Source: Pseudoalteromonas fuliginea (GTDB lineage: Bacteria > Pseudomonadota > Gammaproteobacteria > Enterobacterales > Alteromonadaceae). From it: 64,000 bases of DNA. Shown here piece after piece: positions 47,621 through 56,013 of this stretch. Numbering within the stretch: the stretch's first letter is position 1; every line of letters starts with the position of its first letter. The notes under the pieces are model-generated. The model was given only the letters and a program-made list of their open reading frames with translations. It did not search any database and was not told the DNA's origin. A program made the translations under genes and the position numbers. The stretch covers positions 1 through 64,000 of the forward strand of contig NZ_JJNZ01000020.1 of assembly GCF_000690055.1 (NCBI RefSeq). Reading direction: 5' to 3'.

Positions 47621-48811
47621 ATGTCTTGGTCTAAACTCAATAAAACTATCAATGCTCATTCTGTAATCCCTCTTGACGCGCTTAGCTGTCGAGATTTTGG
47701 TGTGATGCTACCCGTTAATTTTCCATTTAATAAAGTTAAATTTACTTGCCAAGCTCTCGCTATGCTATCGCAGCTCAATGACTATGATTTAAAAATGGTA
47801 TGCGCCGATATTATTCAAATATGCGCGAACCCTAATGCTACAAACTCAATTAAGCATAGCCGTAACCCGCTGCGACGTTTATGGCGGACAAAATACCCAT
47901 TTCGTAATTATCATTTTTTAATTGAATACTCACTTAAAAATAATTTTATCAATTTGGAAGATATACTTTTCGATAGGCAATTGCAGGGAGCTAAAGATAA
48001 TTTTGCTGCAGAGCGTACGATGCTTTATGAAGTTCAAAGGCTTAGTAATCACACCTATGATAAAGCAATAAGCAAAGAAGAAATAAGAGAAATACAAGGA
48101 GCATGGAAACCTGATCCTATTCCGGTTACGCGAGTCAATACACAGCATGCAGCAGTCAATGGTATGCAAAATGAGCTTACCAAAGCTACATGGTTAATGG
48201 GCACCCACCTTGATAGAGCTTATGAGGGAGACGGCATAAAAGCTTATACGTTATTTCATAACCCCACAGATCGAGCAAAGCTCGACTTAGTGGAGTGCGT
48301 ATTTGATAAACGCTTAGGTACAAAATCCCATAACGCCCAGCATTTGGCGGCCGTGCTGTCACAAAATAATCAGCAAGGGAAGCAGGTGAAATGGTTAGCA
48401 CACAGTCAAGGCGCGATAATTTTTTGCGCGGCACTGGAGCATTATCGTATTCACTATGGTAAGCCTCTTACAGGCCAGCAACTTGCTGTGCATGGTTCAG
48501 GCTCAAATGTCGAACGTTTAAAACGCATTGCCCACAGCGTAGGTGTAAAAGTTGTCTCAGTGCGTAATAACCCTTATGATTTAGTGCCTAACCTAGCTGG
48601 CCGCAATGACTTATCGTCAAGCAGTCTTGTCCGTTCGATGAAATTTAAAGGCTTAGTTACAGGTGATGATGCTGCAGCAAGCCCACACACTTTACCATTT
48701 TTAGGCCTAGTCACCTATGCTGACCAACTGCAGATGCTAGGCTATACCGATAAGGCCGATGTAGTAAGAAAGTTTATTAAAACTCTACCACCTACGGATG
48801 CGCGATTATGA
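47621..48811 (+). CDS. Lipase-like alpha/beta hydrolase, probable toxin or effector
   Basis: 396 residues, no signal peptide. The centre reads VKWLAHSQGAIIFCAAL, a nucleophile elbow (Ser about 262) flanked by a hydrophobic strand and helix. Asp320 (NNPYDLVP) and His356 (SPHTLPFL) stand where a hydrolase triad would need them. TWLMGTHLDRAYEGDGIK and AYTLFHNPTD suit the oxyanion side. The N-terminal 180 residues are unknown. It is first in an operon with two tandem paralogues (ATGA overlap), the layout of effector-immunity modules such as type VI secretion lipases. No VgrG, PAAR or Hcp gene is near, so secretion is unproven. A housekeeping esterase is less likely given the partner genes. Confidence 0.6.
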   Translation: MSWSKLNKTINAHSVIPLDALSCRDFGVMLPVNFPFNKVKFTCQALAMLSQLNDYDLKMVCADIIQICANPNATNSIKHSRNPLRRLWRTKYPFRNYHFLIEYSLKNNFINLEDILFDRQLQGAKDNFAAERTMLYEVQRLSNHTYDKAISKEEIREIQGAWKPDPIPVTRVNTQHAAVNGMQNELTKATWLMGTHLDRAYEGDGIKAYTLFHNPTDRAKLDLVECVFDKRLGTKSHNAQHLAAVLSQNNQQGKQVKWLAHSQGAIIFCAALEHYRIHYGKPLTGQQLAVHGSGSNVERLKRIAHSVGVKVVSVRNNPYDLVPNLAGRNDLSSSSLVRSMKFKGLVTGDDAAASPHTLPFLGLVTYADQLQMLGYTDKADVVRKFIKTLPPTDARL

Positions 48812-49614
48812 TCAAATTAGCCAAAGCTTTTTACCGTGGTTTTGAAGGAGGCCCTAATTTTGAAAATTACATCCACCATCGTCTTATTCTAGAAGACAAG
48901 CTATTAACACTCGATGTGCCAGATAGTAACGTCGCAGCTGTACCGTCTACCATCGATATCTCATTCCCGCATAATTCAACAAGCTGGTTTAATCAACATA
49001 AGAAAAACTATTTACACCATGAATACGTACATATGCTCACTGAAAATTGGATGTATTTGCCACCAGTAAGTTATTTACCAAGCAGTGAGTATGGCATGCT
49101 TAGTTGCCAACTAAGAATTAAGCAAACCAATAAAATCAATGTTCTTGATACTATGCAATTAAAACGCTTTGTGATTGATGAGTATGATAATTATCATTGG
49201 GGGTCAGATGGTTATAACACTAAGCTTCAAAATGATACCAAGCTAGAGTCGAATAAAAGAGCAAACCCATGGCAAGGTGAGGCACTTAAAAAGGAAATTT
49301 TAGGGCGCGTTGAATCTTATGGTTATCCGCCACTGCCTGCGGCTAAAGAGGTAATTATTAATGATCGCCAATGGGTGTTTTATCAAATAAAAAAAAGTAA
49401 TAAGCGTTCTCGCCAAGATTTTTATTGCTTACCATTAAGTGAGCATGCATTTTTAGAGGTTGAATTTAATCACCGTGTTGATCTTTCCCATAAGCATAAA
49501 AAATGGGCTAAGCATTCACTTGAATCACAACAGCGAATTATGGAATCAATAAAGCTCAGTGATTTACCTCCTGATCACGATAATTTAATTGCTGATAATT
49601 CTAAAAGTGTTTAA
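48808..49614 (+). CDS. Paralogue A of tandem pair after lipase-like gene; candidate immunity protein
   Basis: 268 residues. Its ATG overlaps the TGA of the hydrolase gene (ATGA), which implies translational coupling. No signal peptide or TM helix. Conserved landmarks: AKAFYRGFEGGPNFENYIHH, PSTIDISFPHNSTSWFNQH, YVHMLTENWMYLPPVSYLP, SYGYPPLPAAKEV, FLEVEFNHRVD, QRIMESIKLSDLPPDHDNL. Nearly all of these recur in the next gene. I know no family for it. Being cytoplasmic, it could inhibit the hydrolase before export, or act with it as adaptor or chaperone. Confidence 0.6.
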   Translation: MIKLAKAFYRGFEGGPNFENYIHHRLILEDKLLTLDVPDSNVAAVPSTIDISFPHNSTSWFNQHKKNYLHHEYVHMLTENWMYLPPVSYLPSSEYGMLSCQLRIKQTNKINVLDTMQLKRFVIDEYDNYHWGSDGYNTKLQNDTKLESNKRANPWQGEALKKEILGRVESYGYPPLPAAKEVIINDRQWVFYQIKKSNKRSRQDFYCLPLSEHAFLEVEFNHRVDLSHKHKKWAKHSLESQQRIMESIKLSDLPPDHDNLIADNSKSV

Positions 49615-50413
49615 TTTAGCCAAGGCGTTTTATCGTGGTTTTATTGGCGGGCCCAATTTTGAAAATTGCATCTACTATCGCTTTATTTTAGAAGGTAAGC
49701 TATTAACCCTTGATATGCCTAGCAGTAATGTTGCTGCTGTACCTTCTACAATTGATGTCTCATTTCCCTATAATTCAACAAGTTGGTTTAATCAGCACAA
49801 GGAAGATTATTTCCACCACGTATATGTACATATGCTTACTAAAAACTGGATGTACTTGCCACCAGTAAGCTATTTACCAAGTAGTGAGTATGGCATGCTT
49901 AGTTGCCAACTAAGGATTAAACAAACTAATGAAATCAATGTACTGGATACCGTGCAATTAAAGCGTTTTGTGATTGAATCATACGATAACTTCCATTGGG
50001 GGCCTGACGGCAGAAATACCGAAATTAAAAATGATACCACATTAGAATCTAGTAAAATGGCCGTCCCCTTTGAGCCTGATGAGTTAGAAGAAGAAATTTT
50101 AGGTCGTATTGAATCTTATGGAAAGCCGCCATTGCCTGCCGCTAAAGAGGCTGTGATTAATAACTGCCAATGGGTGTTTTATCAAGTAAAAAGGAATAAT
50201 GCTCTCTCTCGCCATGATTTTTATTGCTTGCCACTGAGTGAACATGCTTTTTTGGAAGTAAAGTTTAATCATCGTGTTGATCGCTCTGACAAGCATAAAA
50301 AATGGGCTAAGCATGCGCTTGAATCACAACAGCGGATTATGGAATCAATAAAGCTCAGTGATTTACCTCCAGATCACGATAATTTAATAACAGATAACTC
50401 GCAGGGTTTTTAA
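49589..50413 (+). CDS. Paralogue B of tandem pair after lipase-like gene; candidate immunity protein
   Basis: 274 residues, most positions identical to paralogue A by eye, starting 26 bp before the end of that gene. In the first part it starts a few residues longer (MLIILKVFNLAKAFYRG); translation from an internal start is possible because the coding match begins at NLAKAFYRG. The main differences cluster at about 125-170 (FHWGPDGRNTEIKNDTTLESS versus YHWGSDGYNTKLQ) and in charged surface positions. Such local divergence between duplicated immunity genes usually reflects different toxin variants. Nothing else in the operon. Confidence 0.6.
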   Translation: MLIILKVFNLAKAFYRGFIGGPNFENCIYYRFILEGKLLTLDMPSSNVAAVPSTIDVSFPYNSTSWFNQHKEDYFHHVYVHMLTKNWMYLPPVSYLPSSEYGMLSCQLRIKQTNEINVLDTVQLKRFVIESYDNFHWGPDGRNTEIKNDTTLESSKMAVPFEPDELEEEILGRIESYGKPPLPAAKEAVINNCQWVFYQVKRNNALSRHDFYCLPLSEHAFLEVKFNHRVDRSDKHKKWAKHALESQQRIMESIKLSDLPPDHDNLITDNSQGF

Positions 50414-50629
50414 CTTTTTCAAAGCCCGCCTTTAATAAAAGAGTTACTTTTAAAAGCCAGAAATATGCACACCTACAAGTAGTTGTTCCCAAAGTTAAGG
50501 AGCGTTATTTGTAGACGTAGAGCTTGCTCACGTGAGAAGCTTAATGTTTTTCGCTCCACTTCCTTGCAAGCTCATTATGTATCAGGCAATGTGACCGCAA
50601 TTAAATATAAAAATTAGCAGGAGCTAAAA
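50414..50629. other. Intergenic after the effector-like operon
   Basis: Contains GAGCTTGC (about 50520) and its inverse GCAAGCTC (about 50566), a loose inverted repeat. No terminator with a T run is obvious. No gene. Confidence 0.4.
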
Positions 50630-50944
50630 ATGCCAAAGTTCGATAACGTAAGTGTAGTAAAAAAAGCCAATGTATATTTTGACGGAAAAGTGTCAAGCCG
50701 TACCGTTATTTTAGGTGATGGCGAAGCGAAAACGTTAGGCTTTATGCAACCAGGTGAGTTTGTTTTTGATACAAACCAAAAAGAATGCATGGAGCTTTTA
50801 GCTGGCCAATGGGATATTTTATTACCAGGTGCAAGTGAGTGGAAAACATTTAACGCGGGTGAGTCGTTTAATGTTGATGCAAATGTAAGCTTTAAAGTAA
50901 AAGTATCTGATTTTGCTGACTACTGTTGTTCGTACACAGATTAA
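50630..50944 (+). CDS. ppnP: Pyrimidine/purine nucleoside phosphorylase
   Basis: 104 residues, cupin fold (former DUF1255/YaiE). Landmarks: [72 protein letters not shown], and the terminal DYCCSY. It phosphorolyses several nucleosides to free base and pentose 1-phosphate. GGAG ribosome site before the ATG. Confidence 0.93.
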   Translation: MPKFDNVSVVKKANVYFDGKVSSRTVILGDGEAKTLGFMQPGEFVFDTNQKECMELLAGQWDILLPGASEWKTFNAGESFNVDANVSFKVKVSDFADYCCSYTD

Positions 50945-51132
50945 CCAATCTTAGTTTAAGTTAAGTAGACGTCTGAAAGCCCATGTACAATGGGCTTTGC
51001 ATAAACTTTGCACAACGCATGATTTAAATCACCAAAAGCCGCAAATAAACCTCAAATATCTCTCTTTTTTCCTTGTGTTAATCTAAATAGCCCCCAATAC
51101 TATTTATGAGGTAACAAATAAAAGGATACCCT

Positions 51133-51489
51133 ATGAAAATTAATCTTTCTGGTCACCATGTTGAAGTTACTGACTCTATTAGAGAGCACATCAACGAAAA
51201 ATTTTCAAAAATCGAGAGCCACTTTCCATCGCTTATTGCACTCGATATTATTTTGTCTAAAGAGCATCATAAAATCCAAGCTGAAATTAGCACTAATTAC
51301 GAAGGCACGCGCATATCGGTAAAAGGGGAAAACGAAGTTATGTACCCTGCCATTGCAAGTGCAGCTAAAAAACTCGATGCGGCACTAAAACATCGAAAAG
51401 GGCAGATAAAAGCAAACCTACACGAAAAGCCTGTTAGCACGACACCTGAAATCGCACACGAGATCATCCAAGAGATGGATCTTAAATAA
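51133..51489 (+). CDS. hpf: Ribosome hibernation promoting factor, short form
   Basis: 118 residues with the HPF/YfiA fold: NLSGHHVEVTDSIREHINEKFSKIE and the basic face ALKHRKGQIKANLHE. It lacks the long C-terminal dimerisation domain, so it is of the short type. It binds the 30S decoding site in stationary phase. It lies alone here, not in the rpoN cluster, so a second paralogue there is possible. Confidence 0.88.
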   Translation: MKINLSGHHVEVTDSIREHINEKFSKIESHFPSLIALDIILSKEHHKIQAEISTNYEGTRISVKGENEVMYPAIASAAKKLDAALKHRKGQIKANLHEKPVSTTPEIAHEIIQEMDLK

Positions 51490-51510
51490 AATTTAGTTCC
51501 AAAGTATTAT

Positions 51511-51537
51511 AAAAAAGAGCCGTATGGCTCTTTTTTA
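51511..51537 (+). terminator. Rho-independent terminator after hpf
   Basis: AAAAAAGAGCC-GTAT-GGCTCTTTTTT. Confidence 0.88.
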
Positions 51538-51559
51538 TTGCCTGTAATTTAGGTAAGTT

Positions 51560-52867
51560 ATGCGTTCTTGCAGTTTATTAATCAAAAGAATTAATAAAAG
51601 CAGCGTACAACACACATATTTTGAGAAATTAATGCACACAACAAAAGCAGTATGGAAGTATCGACTAGGTGCGCTTGGACCTGGAATACTCATGGCAACA
51701 GCCGCTATTGGCGGTTCTCACTTAGTTGCCTCTACGCAAGCTGGAGCAATATTTGGTTGGCAACTATTTTGGCTAATCCTTGTTGTTAATGTTTTAAAGT
51801 ACCCGTTTTTTCGCTTTGGTATGGAATACACACTTGCGACTAAAAATAGCCTAGTGGAGGGCTATAAGAGTCAAGGCCCGTTTTATTTTTACAGCTTTAT
51901 CGGTTTAAACATTGTAGCCGCCGTCGTTAACACCGCCGGCGTACTACTACTTACCGCAAGCTTACTGCATTACGCGCTGCCTGTAGTGATAGAGGTAACA
52001 CTGCTATGTTGGATATTATTAGGAGTGTGCTTAGCCATATTATTGTTAGGGCACTTTAAAGCGCTCGACAGTGTGGCCAAAGGCATAATGGGATTATTAA
52101 CACTGGCTACCGTTATTGCGTTAGTTATCGCGTTTAGTAACGGCCCAATGGCGCCTGCTGACTATGTAGGGCCTTCACCATATGAACTTGCCATGCTTAG
52201 CTTTATGGTGGCTTTAATGGGCTGGATGCCAGCCCCTATCGAAATATCTGCATTAAGTTCTTTATGGCTAAAAGAAAAACAAGCGCAGCAAACAGTTTCT
52301 AAAAGCCAAGGCTTGTTCGATTTTAACGTAGGTTACTGGCTTACAGCTGGCTTAGCCTTGGTATTTTTTAGCTTAGGTGTATTAGTGCAATACGGGCAAA
52401 CCAGTAGTATAGAACTTGGCGGTGTCGCGTTTGCCAAGCAGCTTATAGATATGTACGCACTCACAATAGGCGAGTGGGCAAGGCCGCTTGTATCAGCAAT
52501 CGCTTTTTTATGTATGTTTGGCACTACACTTACTGTACTTGACGGCTATGCCCGCACACTTAACGAATCCCATAAATTACTTGGCTTTGGGCAATCAAAA
52601 CACAGCTTAAATATTTGGTTAATACTACAAGCACTTGCCGGTATGGCGGTTATTTTATTTTTTAAATCAGCCCTTGGCCCCATGCTTACCTTTGCAATGA
52701 CACTTTCATTTGTAACAACGCCTGTTTTTGCATGGCTTAACTTTAGCCTTGTGCGCTCAGAGCCTGCTATAAAGCACAGCGTGCTATTACGTAGTTTAAC
52801 GTGGTTAGGGCTAGTGTATTTAGTTGGGTTTGCTGTTGCGTTTGTAGTATGGAAACTAGCAGCCTAA
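51560..52867 (+). CDS. NRAMP-like divalent metal transporter with non-canonical metal site
   Basis: 435 residues, about 11 TM helices. In NRAMP proteins TM1 carries DPGN. Here the equivalent helix reads LGPGILMATAAIGGSHLVA, and TM6, usually MPHN, reads GWMPAPIEISAL. The fold is thus NRAMP-like but the usual Asp/Asn/Met metal ligands are altered, so its ion may differ. Likely true start is ATG at 51632 (MHTTKAVWKYRLG), as the first 24 residues are basic and not family-like, though neither start has a good ribosome site. Substrate unknown. Confidence 0.7.
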   Translation: MRSCSLLIKRINKSSVQHTYFEKLMHTTKAVWKYRLGALGPGILMATAAIGGSHLVASTQAGAIFGWQLFWLILVVNVLKYPFFRFGMEYTLATKNSLVEGYKSQGPFYFYSFIGLNIVAAVVNTAGVLLLTASLLHYALPVVIEVTLLCWILLGVCLAILLLGHFKALDSVAKGIMGLLTLATVIALVIAFSNGPMAPADYVGPSPYELAMLSFMVALMGWMPAPIEISALSSLWLKEKQAQQTVSKSQGLFDFNVGYWLTAGLALVFFSLGVLVQYGQTSSIELGGVAFAKQLIDMYALTIGEWARPLVSAIAFLCMFGTTLTVLDGYARTLNESHKLLGFGQSKHSLNIWLILQALAGMAVILFFKSALGPMLTFAMTLSFVTTPVFAWLNFSLVRSEPAIKHSVLLRSLTWLGLVYLVGFAVAFVVWKLAA

Positions 52868-52880
52868 ATAGAGCCACTTA

Positions 52881-52908
52881 CTTTAGGGTTTTAATTAAAG
52901 CCCTAAAG
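52881..52908. terminator. Hairpin after transporter gene
   Basis: CTTTAGGG pairs with CCCTAAAG around a 12-nt AT-rich loop; no T run, so it may be a weak or Rho-type end. Confidence 0.4.
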
Positions 52909-52938
52909 CATTAAATTCTAGGATTAAACGAGGTATAA

Positions 52939-53394
52939 ATGGATATTAGAATAGGTGAGCTTTCAAACCCACACGTTATAAAACTACTACAAGCGCATCA
53001 TAACGATATGTTAAAACACTCACCTGTTGAGAGCGTACATGCACTTGATGTGAGTAAGCTCACTCAGCCCGATATAACTTTTTATAGCTTATGGATTGAT
53101 AATAATTTAGCGGGTGTTGGCGCTTTAAAAGCACTAAATACAACGCATGGCGAAATTAAATCAATGCGCACATCAAGCAACTATTTACGCCAAGGCATCG
53201 CTGCTAAATTGCTCACGCATATTATTGAGCAAGCGACCTTGCGAGGTTATAAAAAGTTAAGTTTAGAAACAGGCACTGCAAAGGCATTTTTACCCGCACA
53301 AAAGCTTTACGCTCAATTTGGTTTTAAAGAATGCGAACCGTTTGGTGATTATGAGGTAGATCCGTACAGCTTGTTTATGAGTAAAGGGCTTTAG
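52939..53394 (+). CDS. GNAT family N-acetyltransferase
   Basis: 151 residues. Acetyl-CoA binding motif SNYLRQGIAAKLLTHIIEQA (R/QxxGxA, about 82-95), then LSLETG and LYAQFGFKECEPFGDY, typical of small YncA/PhnO-like acetyltransferases. Substrate cannot be predicted. AACGAGG upstream of ATG. Same strand as the transporter, 71 bp after it. Confidence 0.88.
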   Translation: MDIRIGELSNPHVIKLLQAHHNDMLKHSPVESVHALDVSKLTQPDITFYSLWIDNNLAGVGALKALNTTHGEIKSMRTSSNYLRQGIAAKLLTHIIEQATLRGYKKLSLETGTAKAFLPAQKLYAQFGFKECEPFGDYEVDPYSLFMSKGL

Positions 53395-53504
53395 CTTAAA
53401 TGTAGAGTTATATTAGTTCCACTTGGCTGGCTCACCTGAAAGCTAAGTTATTTATTTAATTGTTCTATTTAATCAACTGGTAAATTGTTCAACCTGTTTT
53501 TAGG

Positions 53505-54407
53505 TTACCAATAATCGCGTTTATCACAAAAGAAGTCTAAAAATGCGCGCACTTTGCTCTGAATAGGATTTGATGGGTGATAATAGGCGTACACTTGAGC
53601 GTCTTCCCACCAATGTTTTTTTAGTATTGGGACTAGGCGACCTTCATTGAGTGATTTTTGAATTTGACTTGAGTCTACTGGGGCGTTAATTAACCCTAAA
53701 CCAGCTTCCGCCAGTTCGACGATACCGCTTACTGTTTTAACTTGGCAGTGCGGTGTTACATAAATAGGCTCACCATTTTCACTTTGCAACACTAAAACAT
53801 TACTGGGTTGATTATACAAATAACCTACTACGTTATGATGTTCCAATGCCTTAATATCTGTCGGATCCCCTTGGCGCTGTATGTATTCAGGAGATGCAAA
53901 AACGCCATATTTCGAACGCCACAAAGGCTTGCGTTTTAACCCTGGATAGCGCTCTCCCAGATAGGAGCTAACAGCCCAAAAAACATCAAACTCGCTTTCA
54001 TTAATATTAATAAGGGATTCTTTAACGTCCATTGTTATATTGAGTTCAGGATAAAGTGCTGTAAATTCTGCCATCCAAGGAACTAGGGTTTCTTTTATTA
54101 TATCGTTCGCTTGGCAAATAACCCGTAGCTCTCCATTAATCATGCTATCACTATTGTGGCTCCACAATACCAACTCTTGATGTTGTTGAAGAAGCTGGGC
54201 TGCTTTGTGTTTAAAAGCACTACCAAATTCAGTAAGAATTAGTTTTCGTCTAGATCGAACAAATAAAGCTTGGTTCAGTTGAGTTTCTAAACGAGCAATT
54301 TGTTTGCTAATAGCCATAACTGTTTTGGCTTCGGCCTCTGCAACCCTAGACATGTTGCCTATTTCAGCAACCTTACAAAAGGTCGTTAAATCTCTTGGAT
54401 GAAACAT
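53505..54407 (-). CDS. LysR family transcriptional regulator
   Basis: 300 residues. N-terminal HTH (about 3-62; LTTFCKVAEIGNMSRVAEAEAKTVMAISKQIARLETQL) followed by a periplasmic-binding-like effector domain (ELRVICQANDIIKETLVPW; GLGLINAPVDS). It lies divergent from the CPBP protease gene with 102 bp between, the usual relation of a LysR protein to its target, though this is inference. Confidence 0.9.
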   Translation of the reverse strand: MFHPRDLTTFCKVAEIGNMSRVAEAEAKTVMAISKQIARLETQLNQALFVRSRRKLILTEFGSAFKHKAAQLLQQHQELVLWSHNSDSMINGELRVICQANDIIKETLVPWMAEFTALYPELNITMDVKESLININESEFDVFWAVSSYLGERYPGLKRKPLWRSKYGVFASPEYIQRQGDPTDIKALEHHNVVGYLYNQPSNVLVLQSENGEPIYVTPHCQVKTVSGIVELAEAGLGLINAPVDSSQIQKSLNEGRLVPILKKHWWEDAQVYAYYHPSNPIQSKVRAFLDFFCDKRDYW

Positions 54408-54509
54408 AGTAAACTTTTTGTTTAATTATTATCTGTTTTTAATATATTTATTTAATTAAGTCTAGCAATTAATCTTGCCTCACCAACCAAAATAAGTTCG
54501 ACAGGAAAG

Positions 54510-55262
54510 ATGATGACATTACATATAGGTGAATGGATTGTATTATTAATGATTATGGCAATGCCAATATACAGTTTCTGGGAATCTGACAAAACAAAGC
54601 GAGCGGTCATTGCTGGACATAAAACTAAATTGCGCATGTATCAAGAAACGATGGTTTATTTATGGTTCCCAACAGTTACGCTGCTTGCTTTAGTATTGAT
54701 GCAAGTAGTCAGAATCAGTGATATTGGCCTTTATTGGCGCTCTAGTATGGCCAATTGGGTTGGCGCTTGTTTGGTAATGTGTTTATTCGTTTACTTGGTG
54801 TTGGGAGTCTATAAAACCAAAAGTAATTCCCAAAATAACGAAGAACTACGCAATACAATGAAAACTCATAGCTGGATGATGCCCGCATCTCGTTGCGAAT
54901 TAACTTGGTTTACATTTGGCGTGTCTATGTCCGCAGGGATTTGCGAAGAGTTATTGTTTCGTGGTTTTTTACTTTCTGTTTTTAGTGATTATATTGGCTT
55001 ATTTTCCAGCTTAATATTAAGTAGTTTTTTATTTGGACTTTGTCATATTTACCAAGGTTGGTTAAATGCCATTCGAACCGGTATTTATGGATTAGTTTTT
55101 AGTGGTATTTATATCCTTACAGATTCTTTGCTAATCGTTATTATTCTTCACGCCATGCTTGATATTTATAGCGGGATTATTGGCTACTTAATAAATCAAA
55201 GCTCTATTGATAATGCTAAGTTATATATTACGAAAAGCGATACAAAAGCAACTGCGCCATAA
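54510..55262 (+). CDS. CPBP family intramembrane glutamic metalloprotease
   Basis: 250 residues, about 7 TM helices. Motif 1 CEELLFRGFLL (EExxxR, about 149-155), motif 2 FLFGLCHIYQGWLNA (FxxxH, about 185), and motif 3 near the C-terminus VIILHAMLD (HxxxD/N) are intact, so it is probably active. Such proteases process membrane or bacteriocin-type substrates. It starts next to a divergent LysR gene. GGAAAG ribosome site. Confidence 0.85.
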   Translation: MMTLHIGEWIVLLMIMAMPIYSFWESDKTKRAVIAGHKTKLRMYQETMVYLWFPTVTLLALVLMQVVRISDIGLYWRSSMANWVGACLVMCLFVYLVLGVYKTKSNSQNNEELRNTMKTHSWMMPASRCELTWFTFGVSMSAGICEELLFRGFLLSVFSDYIGLFSSLILSSFLFGLCHIYQGWLNAIRTGIYGLVFSGIYILTDSLLIVIILHAMLDIYSGIIGYLINQSSIDNAKLYITKSDTKATAP

Positions 55263-55369
55263 TATTACACCCTCAAAGTTTATATATGAGTAAAGCTAAA
55301 GCAAAAAATACCTGCCGCTACTCGTTTAAAATCTTCAATTGAATTTATACGCTATCTGCGTACACTTCT

Positions 55370-55706
55370 GTGTATGAAAAGCCAATTTGTTTAATCAAGC
55401 ATATTCGAAAAGTACTGAGAGCTGTACGCGAATGATGACGAGTATCGTTTATTTCAAGCAGATCTAATGGTTAATCCAAAACAGGGCGATGTGATTCAAG
55501 AAGCAGGCGGCTTACGTAAAATACGAGTTGCAAGCAAAGGAAAAGGTAAGCGTGGCGGTTCAAGAGTTATATATTATTACTTGGACGACAAAAGACGTTT
55601 TTATCTACTCACTATTTACAGTAAAAGCGAAGTAACCGATTTAACAGCAGATCATAAAAAGCAATAAAAAGAATTCTTAGAGGTGTGGCGTAATGAGCAA
55701 ACGTGA
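55370..55706 (+). pseudogene. HigB/RelE-type mRNA interferase toxin, inactivated
   Basis: The central part is well preserved: EYRLFQADLMVNPKQGDVIQ, GGLRKIRVASKGKGKRGGSR, VIYYYLDDKRRFYLLTIYSK, the core of HigB2/RelE-like toxins. In the same frame there is a TGA at 55416 and a TAA at 55665. The latter cuts KKQ from KEFLEVWRNEQT, which is in frame and ends TGA at 55704, overlapping the antitoxin start as in intact pairs. The N-terminal VYEKPI segment is in a third frame, so a frameshift is also present. Full length would be about 110 residues. What still translates (55467-55667, 66 codons) lacks both ends. Confidence 0.8.
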
Positions 55707-56007
55707 TTTATTTTCAGAATTAACTACAGCACTGAATGATGCTAAAGCGCATTCACAAGGAAAACTTACGTTACGTTCTCATGCAGTAAAGGATATCAAC
55801 GACCTTGCTATCTCACCTGATGAAATAGTAAATATTCGAGAAACATTTAATATCTCACGCGGTGTATTTGCAAACATTCTACATACATCAGCAAGAACGC
55901 TCGAGAATTGGGAACAAGGACGAAGTACTCCTAATGGGCAAGCGATAACATTGCTAAAGCTTGTGCAGCGTCATCCTGAGACGCTAAATCATATAGCTGA
56001 GTTATAG
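55693..56007 (+). CDS. XRE-family antitoxin (HigA/NadS-like)
   Basis: 104 residues. C-terminal HTH (about 44-100) with IRETFNISRGVFANILHTSARTLENWEQGR, the form seen in NadS/HigA antitoxins. The ATG overlaps the former toxin 3' end in the usual way (AATGAGC...TGA). It appears intact while its toxin is not. It might still bind its own promoter, or neutralise a related toxin elsewhere in the genome. Confidence 0.8.
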   Translation: MSKRDLFSELTTALNDAKAHSQGKLTLRSHAVKDINDLAISPDEIVNIRETFNISRGVFANILHTSARTLENWEQGRSTPNGQAITLLKLVQRHPETLNHIAEL

Positions 56008-56013
56008 ATCTTT

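Noticed and set aside
47621..50413. Firm call as type VI secretion lipase with immunity proteins
   Set aside because: No VgrG, PAAR, Hcp or adaptor gene near, and the partner proteins have no export signal; kept as a hypothesis only.
50967..50974. A third AGACGTCT as MetJ operator
   Set aside because: It stands alone after ppnP, with no second octamer and no methionine gene next to it; one such octamer is expected by chance in this length.
55467..55667. Intact 66-residue toxin
   Set aside because: Homologous coding continues in frame beyond both ends, across stop codons; the 66 codons lack the toxin's N- and C-terminal parts.
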